A stretch of DNA of 64,000 nucleotides from Galbibacter pacificus (GTDB taxonomy: Bacteria; Bacteroidota; Bacteroidia; Flavobacteriales; Flavobacteriaceae): assembly GCF_029603165.1 (NCBI RefSeq), contig NZ_JAQSVC010000002.1, forward strand, positions 682,001 through 746,000, read 5' to 3'. Both the position numbers and the translations under genes were made by a program. The notes beneath the pieces were generated by a model, which searched no databases, was not told the origin of the DNA, and saw only the letters and a list, made by a program, of their open reading frames with translations. Positions within the stretch are counted from its first letter, which is position 1. Each line of letters begins with the position of its first letter. Positions 18,528 through 25,980 of this stretch are shown here, in pieces.

Positions 18528-19931
18528 TTATGTGTGCAAAGGCCTGCTGTCTGTAGCGTCCAGAGCAGCTTCTTTTACTGCTTCTGCATAAGTTGGGTGT
18601 GCATGGCTCATTCTAGAAATATCCTCGGCGCTTGCCCTAAATTCCATGGCCGTTACGGCTTCTGCAATTAAATCGGCTGTACGGGCGCCGATCATATGGA
18701 TACCCAAAACTTCGTCTGTTTCGGCATCGGCAAGAATTTTTACAAAGCCATCAATGTCCATACTTGCACGGGCACGGCCAAGTGCACGCATTGGAAACTG
18801 CCCCGTTTTATATTTTGTTCCTGTCTCCTTTAATTGTTCTTCGGTTTTGCCAACGGCAGCAACTTCCGGCCATGTGTAAACTACGCCCGGAATCAAGTTG
18901 TAATCAACATGGGGTTTTTGCCCTGCAAGTGTTTCTGCAACAAAAACACCTTCTTCTTCGGCCTTATGGGCCAGCATGGCACCTTTTACAACATCGCCAA
19001 TGGCGTAGATATTAGAAATGTTAGTCTGTAAATGCTCGTTTACTGCTATTTGTCCTTTGTCGTTTACCTTTATGCCTGCCTTTTCTGCGTTCAAGCCATC
19101 GGTATACGGACGCCTTCCAACAGAAACCAAGCAATAATCGCCTTCAAAAGAAACCTCTTTTCCTTTTTTATCATCGGCTTTTACGGTAACCTTAGTTCCT
19201 TTTCGGGTAACTTCTTTCACTTTGTGCGATGTAAAGAATTTTATTCCGCGTTTTTTCAACGAGCGCTGTAGTTCTTTTGAGAGCCCACCATCCATTGTTG
19301 GGATAATACGGTCCATATATTCTATTACCGAAACTTCTGCGCCCAAACGGCTGTATACCTGGCCCAGTTCCAGCCCGATAACTCCGCCACCTATTACAAT
19401 AAGGTGTTTTGGTACTTCTTTTAGCGTGAGCGCTTCGGTAGAAGTTATAATACGCTCCTTGTCAATCTCAATAAAAGGAAGGGTTGAAGGCTTTGATCCG
19501 GTTGCAATAATGCTGTGTTTTACCTCTATTTCTTCAGTTTTCTTACCTTGTTTAATTTCAATATGTGTAGCGTCCTTAAAGCTTCCTATCCCGTGATAAA
19601 CATCTATTTTATTTTTGTCCATCAAGAAATCGATCCCTTTGGTGGTTTGGTCTACCACATCTTGTTTACGGGCGATCATTTTTTTAAGGTTAACCTTTAC
19701 TTCTCCCGGGATTTCAATTCCATGTTCTTCAAAATGTGTAATGGCATCGTCGTAATGGTGCGACGAGTCTAAAAGTGCTTTGGAAGGGATGCATCCCACA
19801 TTTAGGCATGTTCCCCCAAGGGTATCGTATTTTTCTATTATGGCAGTTTTCATTCCCAGTTGTGCGCAACGGATTGCTGCTACATAACCTCCGGGTCCCG
19901 AGCCTATGACGGCTACATCATATGAGTTCAT
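18528..19931 (-). CDS. lpdA: Dihydrolipoyl dehydrogenase (E3)
   Basis: The 467-residue flavoprotein has the N-terminal FAD Rossmann motif GSGPGG (10-15), the redox disulfide GGTCLNVGC (Cys42, Cys47), the NAD-binding GGGVIGLELG and the C-terminal dimer domain with the catalytic HAHPTYAE pair. It reoxidises dihydrolipoamide of 2-oxoacid dehydrogenases and the glycine cleavage H protein. A partner E1 fusion lies at 5.7 kb but in a separate unit. The start is the only ATG with a family-like N-terminus. Confidence 0.96.
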   Translation of the reverse strand: MNSYDVAVIGSGPGGYVAAIRCAQLGMKTAIIEKYDTLGGTCLNVGCIPSKALLDSSHHYDDAITHFEEHGIEIPGEVKVNLKKMIARKQDVVDQTTKGIDFLMDKNKIDVYHGIGSFKDATHIEIKQGKKTEEIEVKHSIIATGSKPSTLPFIEIDKERIITSTEALTLKEVPKHLIVIGGGVIGLELGQVYSRLGAEVSVIEYMDRIIPTMDGGLSKELQRSLKKRGIKFFTSHKVKEVTRKGTKVTVKADDKKGKEVSFEGDYCLVSVGRRPYTDGLNAEKAGIKVNDKGQIAVNEHLQTNISNIYAIGDVVKGAMLAHKAEEEGVFVAETLAGQKPHVDYNLIPGVVYTWPEVAAVGKTEEQLKETGTKYKTGQFPMRALGRARASMDIDGFVKILADAETDEVLGIHMIGARTADLIAEAVTAMEFRASAEDISRMSHAHPTYAEAVKEAALDATDSRPLHT

Positions 19932-19967
19932 AAAATGTTTTTAGTGATACTTTTATTTATAGACTAA

Positions 19968-19975
19968 CAAAAATA
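19968..19975 (-). promoter_or_regulatory. Candidate -7 box of the lpd promoter
   Basis: TATTTTTG on the minus strand, 36 bp upstream of the lpd ATG, fits TAnnTTTG. The -33 element is not obvious. Confidence 0.45.
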
Positions 19976-20085
19976 CAAATGTTTTACGGGAAGGCAACTA
20001 TGTATTTTTCTAAAAATATAAATCTGTTTTTATAGGTACAAATTTGCCCAAAAACTTTTCACAAGGCAAACAACGGGAAGTTGAA

Positions 20086-20544
20086 CTATAATTCTACCAC
20101 GGTTGTATTTTTTACTTCTTCGATCATGAAAATGCTATGCGTGCTCCCAATATGTTTCAACGAAGTAAGCTTTGAGGTCATAAAATTTCGGTATGCCTGC
20201 ATATCTGCCACGTTCACTTTTAAAATATAATCGTAATCGCCGCTTACGTGATAGCATTCCAAAACTTCTTCCAACCTAATTACATCGCTTTCAAAGCCAA
20301 CAACATGTTCTTTGGTATGCTGTGTCAACCTTACATGACAAAATACAACAAAGGCTTTATCTATCTTTTTTTTATCAAGTAAGGCAGTATACCCCTTAAT
20401 TACACCTTCCTTTTCCAGTTTTCTAATACGCTCATATACAGCTGTTTTAGATAAGTTTAATTGAAGCGATAATACCTTGGTGGTCTGTTTGGCATCATTT
20501 TGCAGCAATTCAAGCAATTTTTTATCGATGGTGTCTAGTTTCAT
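20086..20544 (-). CDS. Lrp/AsnC family transcriptional regulator
   Basis: This 152-residue protein has an N-terminal winged helix (LDTIDKKLLELLQNDAKQTT, recognition helix with LSKTAVYERIRKLEKEGVI) and a C-terminal RAM ligand domain (about 70-150) with the GDYDYILKV core. Lrp-type regulators sense amino acids and form octamers. It is divergent from the methionine gamma-lyase-like gene with 157 bp in between, so control of that gene and of itself is likely, with methionine or a related amino acid as ligand; this is inference. Confidence 0.92.
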   Translation of the reverse strand: MKLDTIDKKLLELLQNDAKQTTKVLSLQLNLSKTAVYERIRKLEKEGVIKGYTALLDKKKIDKAFVVFCHVRLTQHTKEHVVGFESDVIRLEEVLECYHVSGDYDYILKVNVADMQAYRNFMTSKLTSLKHIGSTHSIFMIEEVKNTTVVEL

Positions 20545-20588
20545 AACCGAACATTTTTCTTTTTACTGAAGTAAATTCATCTAAAAAA

Positions 20589-20596
20589 CAAATATA
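20589..20596 (-). promoter_or_regulatory. Candidate -7 box of the lrp-like gene
   Basis: TATATTTG on the minus strand, 44 bp upstream of the ATG, fits TAnnTTTG and lies in the AT-rich region shared with the gamma-lyase gene. Confidence 0.45.
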
Positions 20597-20701
20597 AATC
20601 TATTAAAATAAATAAAAATAGAACAATTACCTAAATAAAGGTAATACTATTGAATTTTAACCTAAAATATGATTATTTTGATGTTAATAAAAAAATAAAT
20701 T

Positions 20702-21904
20702 ATGGCATTTAATCCCGCAGACAAGATACAGGATTTACAATATTTTGGTGAATTTGGTGGCGTAAACCCATCGATTTCCGATTCTTCAACCTATACATTC
20801 CTTTCGGCCAAAACCATGTTCGACACCTTTGAGGGCAACACAGAAGGATGCTATTTGTACAGCAGGCATTCATCGCCTTCCAATCTATACTTGGGCGAGG
20901 CATTGGCGGCCATGGAAGGTACAGAAACTGCAAACGTGACCGCAAGCGGCATGGGCGCAATTACGGCTGTAATATTGCAATTGTGCAATGCCGGGGACCA
21001 CATGGTTTCCAGCAGGACCATATATGGGGGAACCTACGCCTTTATGAAGAATTTCCTACCTAAATTTAATATCGGCACTTCTTTTGTGGACACTACGGAT
21101 TTAGAAAAAGTAGAAAAATCTATTACCGAGCAAACAAAACTAATTTATTGCGAGACCATTAGCAATCCATTATTGGAGGTTACAGACATCAAGGGCTTGT
21201 CGGCCATTGCAAAAAAGCACAACATCCCGTTGGTAGTTGACAATACCTTTTCGCCACTTACCGTTGCTCCTGCAAAGTTAGGTGCCGATGTTGTAATAAA
21301 CAGTTTAACCAAATTTATAAACGGCAGCAGCGATGCCGTTGGCGGGGTAGTTTGTGGAACGACCGAATTTTGCCTTAGTTTGAAAGACGTAAATAATGGT
21401 GCCGGAATGCTTTTAGGGAGCACCATGGACAGTTTAAGGGCGGCTTCCATACTAAAAAACATGCGCACGCTCCATATCCGCATTAAAAAACACAGCGATA
21501 ATGCCATGTATCTTGCAAAAAACTTGGAGCAGGCAGGATTAAAAGTAGTCTATCCGGGGTTAAAATCGCATCCGGGTCACGAAACCCTAAAAAAGCAAAT
21601 GAATCCCGAATATGGTTTTGGGGGAATGCTAACACTGGATGTAGGTTCCCTTGAAAAGGCCAACCGCCTCATGGAGCTCATGCAGGAAAAAAACCTCGGT
21701 TACCTGGCGGTAAGCCTTGGTTTCTACAAAACCCTGTTTAGCGCCCCCGGAAGTTCCACTTCTTCTGAAATTCCAATTGAAGAACAAGAGGCCATGGGAT
21801 TGAGCAACGGACTTATACGTTTCTCCATCGGGCTCGACAATGATATGAAACGCACTTTTGAAATGATGAAGTCGTGCTTTAAAAAAGTAGGTCTAATGCA
21901 TTAA
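20702..21904 (+). CDS. Cys/Met metabolism PLP enzyme, methionine gamma-lyase-like
   Basis: The 400-residue fold-type I enzyme carries SRHSSPSN, the ASGMGAITA loop, IYCETISNPLLEVTDI, VVDNTF and the PLP lysine at residue 204 in SLTKFINGSSDAVGG. This is the Cys/Met metabolism family (MetB/MetC/MGL). Pairing with an Lrp regulator favours a degradative role such as methionine gamma-lyase, releasing methanethiol, ammonia and 2-oxobutyrate, but cystathionine lyase activity cannot be excluded. It is followed by a terminator and then by an NhaC antiporter, so the two may be separately transcribed. Confidence 0.85.
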   Translation: MAFNPADKIQDLQYFGEFGGVNPSISDSSTYTFLSAKTMFDTFEGNTEGCYLYSRHSSPSNLYLGEALAAMEGTETANVTASGMGAITAVILQLCNAGDHMVSSRTIYGGTYAFMKNFLPKFNIGTSFVDTTDLEKVEKSITEQTKLIYCETISNPLLEVTDIKGLSAIAKKHNIPLVVDNTFSPLTVAPAKLGADVVINSLTKFINGSSDAVGGVVCGTTEFCLSLKDVNNGAGMLLGSTMDSLRAASILKNMRTLHIRIKKHSDNAMYLAKNLEQAGLKVVYPGLKSHPGHETLKKQMNPEYGFGGMLTLDVGSLEKANRLMELMQEKNLGYLAVSLGFYKTLFSAPGSSTSSEIPIEEQEAMGLSNGLIRFSIGLDNDMKRTFEMMKSCFKKVGLMH

Positions 21905-21938
21905 AATTATAGATAAAAGTCTTGGGTTTAATTGTTTG

Positions 21939-21980
21939 CTGCGGAAGTCAATTGCTTTGATTGTCTTCCGCAGTTTTTAT
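21939..21980 (+). terminator. Intrinsic terminator after the gamma-lyase gene
   Basis: CTGCGGAAG and CTTCCGCAG form a 9-bp perfect stem, extended inward by a partly paired TCAAT/TGATTG section, followed by TTTTTATT. Confidence 0.85.
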
Positions 21981-22075
21981 TACAGATTAAAAATCAAATA
22001 CTTCTGTTTAGCGCATAAAATTCAATTTGCATAACATTTTGTAAAATTGTAACATTACAGAATCAAACTAATTTA

Positions 22076-23530
22076 ATGGAAGACGAGAAAGTAATTCAGA
22101 ACAAAGAGCTTAGCATCTGGGAAGCTCTTATCCCGGTTATAGTTTTAGTAGGTTTATTGGCATTTAATGTTTTTGTATACGGAGACGATGCCCTAAGTGG
22201 CTCCAATCAGTTCATGCTCCTTATCGGTGGTGCCGTTGCGGCAATTGTTGGGGTGTTCAACAAGGTATCTTATGAAAAAATGCTGGAAGAAGTGGCCAAC
22301 AACATCAAATCTACGGCCGGGGCTATTCTAATTTTACTTTTTGTGGGCGCACTGGCCGGAACTTGGCTAATAAGCGGTGTTATCCCTTCCATGATTTATT
22401 ACGGGTTGCAAATTTTAAACCCGACATTCTTTTTAACCGCCTGCGTGGTTATTTGTGCCATTATTTCGGTAGCCACCGGAAGCAGCTGGACAACATCGGC
22501 AACCGTTGGTATTGCCTTGGTAGGTATTGGCGGCGCCTTGGGCATTTCTCCGGGCATGACGGCCGGTGCCGTAATTTCTGGGGCTTACTTTGGGGACAAA
22601 ATGTCTCCATTGAGCGACACCACCAACCTTGCCCCTGCCATGGCCGGAACCGATTTGTTTACGCACATACGCTATATGGCGCTTACAACCGTACCTACGG
22701 TGGTGCTTACATTGATAATCTTTACTATTATAGGTTTGAATCTTGATACTACCAAAGTGCCCGATACTGCGGCTTTGCTAGCTTCCATTGACGAATCTTT
22801 CAATATCTCTCCGTGGCTGTTTATTGTACCGATCGTGGTTATTTTTCTTATTGTAAAAAAAGCGCCGCCATTACTGGCATTGCTTGTCGGGACATTGCTG
22901 GGCGGAATCTTCGCATTAATTTTTCAACCTGAAATTGTGAAAAATATTACCGGCGCAAGCGAACTTACATTTATTTCGGGATACAAAGGTGTCATGAACG
23001 CCATTACGGTAGATACCGCCATAGAAACATCTAATGCAAAGTTAAACGACCTTTTCTCATCTGGAGGAATGGCAGGCATGCTGGGCACTATTTGGTTAAT
23101 TTTATGTGCCATGGTTTTTGGTGGCATTATGGATGCCATTGGAGCCCTTGCAAGGATCAGCAAAGCCTTATTAACGGCATTCGATTCTGTTTTCGGACTT
23201 TTTGCCAGCACCGTAGCAAGTTGTTTAGCCCTAAACGTAACGGCATCCGATCAATATTTGGCCATTGTAGTTCCCGGAAAAATGTATGCAAAGGCCTACC
23301 GGGACAAAGGCTTAGCTCCCGAAAACTTGAGTAGAACATTGGAAGACTCTGGTACCGTTACTTCTGTATTGGTGCCATGGAATACCTGCGGAGCCTACCA
23401 AAGCAGTGTTCTAGGCGTGGATACTACGGCCTATATAGGCTATGCATTCTTCAATTATTTGAGTCCGTTTGTAACCTTGATTTATGCCGCGTTCAACATT
23501 AAAATAAAGCAATTAAAAGATAAAGATTAA
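22076..23530 (+). CDS. Na+/H+ antiporter, NhaC family
   Basis: The 484-residue protein has about 11-12 hydrophobic helices with the NhaC signatures SSWTTSATVG and SGAYFGDKMSPLSDTTNLAPA (about 163-195), and a second repeat with GTVTSVLVPWNTCGAYQSSVLG near the C-terminus. It exchanges sodium for protons at the inner membrane. NhaC homologues such as MleN can exchange malate/lactate, and in flavobacteria the gene often follows amino-acid catabolic genes, so an organic-acid-coupled role is possible. Confidence 0.9.
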   Translation: MEDEKVIQNKELSIWEALIPVIVLVGLLAFNVFVYGDDALSGSNQFMLLIGGAVAAIVGVFNKVSYEKMLEEVANNIKSTAGAILILLFVGALAGTWLISGVIPSMIYYGLQILNPTFFLTACVVICAIISVATGSSWTTSATVGIALVGIGGALGISPGMTAGAVISGAYFGDKMSPLSDTTNLAPAMAGTDLFTHIRYMALTTVPTVVLTLIIFTIIGLNLDTTKVPDTAALLASIDESFNISPWLFIVPIVVIFLIVKKAPPLLALLVGTLLGGIFALIFQPEIVKNITGASELTFISGYKGVMNAITVDTAIETSNAKLNDLFSSGGMAGMLGTIWLILCAMVFGGIMDAIGALARISKALLTAFDSVFGLFASTVASCLALNVTASDQYLAIVVPGKMYAKAYRDKGLAPENLSRTLEDSGTVTSVLVPWNTCGAYQSSVLGVDTTAYIGYAFFNYLSPFVTLIYAAFNIKIKQLKDKD

Positions 23531-23670
23531 TTTATCACTCCTGAAGCAAATCGACTGAGAATATCTTAATTTTTAACGGTCCATTTTATCAACTACATAA
23601 AAAAAACACCTCTTTTTTAGCGCTATTATCAAACTCTATTTCTTGATAAGTTATTATAATTTAAAACCTA

Positions 23671-23700
23671 TTGTAGCCAATATATTACTTGCTAAATTTG
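23671..23700 (+). promoter_or_regulatory. Canonical flavobacterial promoter of the peroxiredoxin gene
   Basis: TTG (23671-23673), a 19-bp spacer and TAAATTTG (23693-23700) match the Bacteroidota housekeeping sigma consensus. It lies 34 bp before the ATG and should drive the redox operon. Confidence 0.75.
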
Positions 23701-23734
23701 CACTGAAAGTTTAACAAAATAAATAGTAAATAAT

Positions 23735-24373
23735 ATGGCATTAGTAGGAAAAAAATTCCCAAATATAGCAGTAGACGCTATGAATGAAATGGGCGACACT
23801 TTTAAAATCAACATTTTAGAAGAAGCTGTTAAAAACAACAAAAAAGTAATCCTTTTTTGGTATCCAAAAGACTTTACTTTTGTTTGTCCTACAGAGTTGC
23901 ATGCATTTCAAGCTGCTTTAGGTGAATTTGACAAAAGAAACACCCTTGTAATTGGTGCTTCTTGCGATACTCCTGAAGTACATTTTGCATGGTTAAACAC
24001 TGAAAAGGACAATGGAGGGATTGAAGGCGTAACTTATCCTTTATTGGCAGATAGTAACAGAAACTTGGCAAACATGCTACGCATTCTAGATCTATCTACC
24101 GAAACTTACAACGAAGAAACCGATTCTTATGTATACGAAGGCGATAACGTAACCTACAGGGCTACTTTCTTGATCGACGAAGAAGGTAAAGTATTCCATG
24201 AAAGTGTTAACGATATGCCAGTAGGAAGAAACGTAAACGAGTATTTACGTTTAATCGATGCATATGCGCACGTACAAAAGAACGGTGAAGTTTGCCCTGC
24301 CAACTGGGAAGAAGGTAAGGAAGCCATGAACGCCGACAGAAAAGGTGTTGCAGCCTATTTAAGCGCAAACTAA
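23735..24373 (+). CDS. Typical 2-Cys peroxiredoxin (AhpC/Prx1 type)
   Basis: The 212 residues carry the peroxidatic motif DFTFVCPTELHAF (Cys51) and the resolving VCPANW (Cys187), as in AhpC/Prx1. It reduces hydrogen peroxide and organic hydroperoxides, becoming an intersubunit disulfide that thioredoxin resets. The thioredoxin-like gene follows after 8 bp, which fits that pairing; no AhpF gene is present. It heads a co-oriented redox operon. Confidence 0.95.
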   Translation: MALVGKKFPNIAVDAMNEMGDTFKINILEEAVKNNKKVILFWYPKDFTFVCPTELHAFQAALGEFDKRNTLVIGASCDTPEVHFAWLNTEKDNGGIEGVTYPLLADSNRNLANMLRILDLSTETYNEETDSYVYEGDNVTYRATFLIDEEGKVFHESVNDMPVGRNVNEYLRLIDAYAHVQKNGEVCPANWEEGKEAMNADRKGVAAYLSAN

Positions 24374-24381
24374 AAACAGTT

Positions 24382-24696
24382 ATGATAGTAGAATTAGAAA
24401 AAGATAATTTGGCCGAATTGGTTGCTGAAAACGATACCGTACTGGTTCAGTATTCAGCCGGGTGGTGTGGTAATTGCCGTATCATGAAGCCTAAGTTCAA
24501 GAAATTTTCGCAAGAAGCAGAAAACGCAACATTTGTAATCGTTGATGCCGAGAAATTTCCTGAATCCAGAAAGCTGGCAAGCGTTGATAATTTACCAACC
24601 TTCGCAGCTTTTAAAAATGGCGAGGTTGCCAAGCAGGTACAAACAAACAAGACAGACGTTTTAAAATCTTTTATTGATGAAGCTACCAGTAATTAA
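24382..24696 (+). CDS. Thioredoxin-like protein with CGNC active site
   Basis: The 104-residue thioredoxin fold has SAGWCGNCRIMKP with Cys29 and Cys32; the CGNC pair replaces the usual CGPC, which would make the protein more oxidising or slower as a reductant. The cis-Pro is in NLPTFAAF. It lies 8 bp after the peroxiredoxin and overlaps the next gene by 20 bp, so it is the likely electron donor to that peroxiredoxin (inference from position). Confidence 0.92.
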   Translation: MIVELEKDNLAELVAENDTVLVQYSAGWCGNCRIMKPKFKKFSQEAENATFVIVDAEKFPESRKLASVDNLPTFAAFKNGEVAKQVQTNKTDVLKSFIDEATSN

Positions 24697-24937
24697 ACAG
24701 CTTTCTGGCTTTATTGAAGCGAACGACGAAGATTATGTAATTGAAGCCATTGAAACATTGGAAGCAATTACCGAAGTTCCTTCTTTAAAAGATGAAGAGC
24801 TGGATACCATTGGCGAGTTAATTTCCAATATGTACGGAGCTTTGGAAGTCCAAAAGATGATAAAAGAAAACGGAATGAGCCAAAAGGAAGCAGTAAACGC
24901 TTTCATGAAACGGGTACTTGGTTCTATCGATAAATAG
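24677..24937 (+). CDS. Small conserved Bacteroidota protein (DUF6952-like)
   Basis: This 86-residue, mostly helical acidic protein begins MKLPVIKQLSGFIEANDED. The ATG at 24677 is preferred over the TTG three bases earlier. It overlaps the thioredoxin gene by 20 bp, a strong sign of translational coupling. The same trio (peroxiredoxin, thioredoxin, small helical protein) recurs in flavobacteria as I recall, and I believe it corresponds to DUF6952. No cysteines are present, so it is not itself a redox carrier. Function unknown. Confidence 0.75.
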   Translation: MKLPVIKQLSGFIEANDEDYVIEAIETLEAITEVPSLKDEELDTIGELISNMYGALEVQKMIKENGMSQKEAVNAFMKRVLGSIDK

Positions 24938-24977
24938 AATTATCCCGGTTGGGAAAAAATTGCAAAGAAAAGAACAG

Positions 24978-25012
24978 AAAAGGTTGCCAATATTGGCGGC
25001 CTTTTTTGCTTT
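24978..25012 (+). terminator. Hairpin between the small redox gene and tpx
   Basis: AGGTTGCCAA and TTGGCGGCCT pair (two mismatches) before a T-run. It would end or attenuate the peroxiredoxin operon before tpx. Confidence 0.75.
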
Positions 25013-25058
25013 AATACCGCAAATATTAATACCTTTATGCAACAAAAAAATAATTAAC

Positions 25059-25562
25059 ATGAGCACAGTAACATTAAAGGGAAACAAAATACACACCTCT
25101 GGGGAATTACCTGAAAAAGGAAGCGCTGCTCCCGATTTTTCATTGGTAAAAACAGACCTTTCATCAGTTTCGTTAACCGATTTTAAGGGCAACAAAGTAA
25201 TACTAAATATATTTCCAAGCGTAGATACCGGAACGTGCGCCGCTAGCGTAAGGGCTTTTAACAAAGAAGCTTCAGAATTAAAAAACACCAAAGTGCTTTG
25301 CATTTCAAGAGACCTGCCTTTTGCGCTTTCCCGTTTTTGTGGTGCCGAAGGGCTAAACAATGTCGTATCCCTATCCGATTTTAAAAATCACCGCTTCGGA
25401 AAAGATTATGGCCTGGAATTTATAGACGGTCCCCTCGAAGGCCTGTTAAGCAGGGTTGTGATCGTTCTGGACGAAAATGGAAAAGTACTTCATGCCGAAC
25501 AAGTTCCCGAAATTGTAGACGAACCAAACTACCAAGCCGCACTTAATGCAATACATGCTTAA
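25059..25562 (+). CDS. tpx: Thiol peroxidase
   Basis: Starting at the ATG at 25059 gives 167 residues, the normal Tpx length, beginning MSTVTLKGNKIHTSGELP; the frame runs further upstream but across the hairpin. The peroxidatic Cys60 lies in SVDTGTCAASV and the resolving Cys94 in SRFCGAEG, as in E. coli Tpx (61 and 95). It reduces alkyl hydroperoxides with thioredoxin. The stop overlaps the next start in TAATG, so it is translationally coupled to the lipid kinase gene. Confidence 0.95.
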   Translation: MSTVTLKGNKIHTSGELPEKGSAAPDFSLVKTDLSSVSLTDFKGNKVILNIFPSVDTGTCAASVRAFNKEASELKNTKVLCISRDLPFALSRFCGAEGLNNVVSLSDFKNHRFGKDYGLEFIDGPLEGLLSRVVIVLDENGKVLHAEQVPEIVDEPNYQAALNAIHA

Positions 25563-25918
25563 TGAGCTTACTTATAAACAGATTAAAAAGCATAGGGTAC
25601 GCTTTTAAAGGAGCGTACCTTCTCATAAAAACAGAGTCCAGCATACAGATCCAAACGGTACTAGCCGTTTTGGTAACCCTTGCCGGCTTCTACTTTGAAA
25701 TTTCCAAAACCGAGTGGATCCTACAAATCCTCACCATTGCCTTGGTTATAAGTATTGAAGGCCTAAATACTGCCGTAGAAAAAATAGCCGACTTTATCCA
25801 TCCCGACCATCATTATAAAATAGGTTTTATAAAAGACATTGCCGCGGGAGCCGTCTTTATTGCTGCCATAAGCGCCATTGTGGTTGGTTGCATTATCTAC
25901 ATTCCTAAAATATTTTAA
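25562..25918 (+). CDS. Diacylglycerol kinase, DgkA family (undecaprenol kinase-like)
   Basis: This 118-residue membrane protein has three hydrophobic helices and the family core EGLNTAVEKIADFIHP (about 66-81) with the catalytic Glu and the ATP/Mg site, then IKDIAAGAV. Members phosphorylate diacylglycerol or undecaprenol. In Gram-negative bacteria it recycles diacylglycerol from periplasmic glucan and LPS modification. It shares one base with the tpx stop. Confidence 0.92.
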   Translation: MSLLINRLKSIGYAFKGAYLLIKTESSIQIQTVLAVLVTLAGFYFEISKTEWILQILTIALVISIEGLNTAVEKIADFIHPDHHYKIGFIKDIAAGAVFIAAISAIVVGCIIYIPKIF

Positions 25919-25951
25919 AAATATAAATAGAAACTGTACGTTTGTAATTTG

Positions 25952-25959
25952 TATTTTTG
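25952..25959 (+). promoter_or_regulatory. Candidate -7 box of the ftsK promoter
   Basis: TATTTTTG fits TAnnTTTG, 21 bp before the ftsK ATG. The -33 element is weak, so this may be an internal promoter of the operon. Confidence 0.45.
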
Positions 25960-25980
25960 CGATTAAACATAATGTAGCCA

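Noticed and set aside
24918..25058. A 47-codon N-terminal extension of tpx
   Set aside because: It crosses an intrinsic terminator and overlaps the previous gene, and the family length fits the ATG at 25059.
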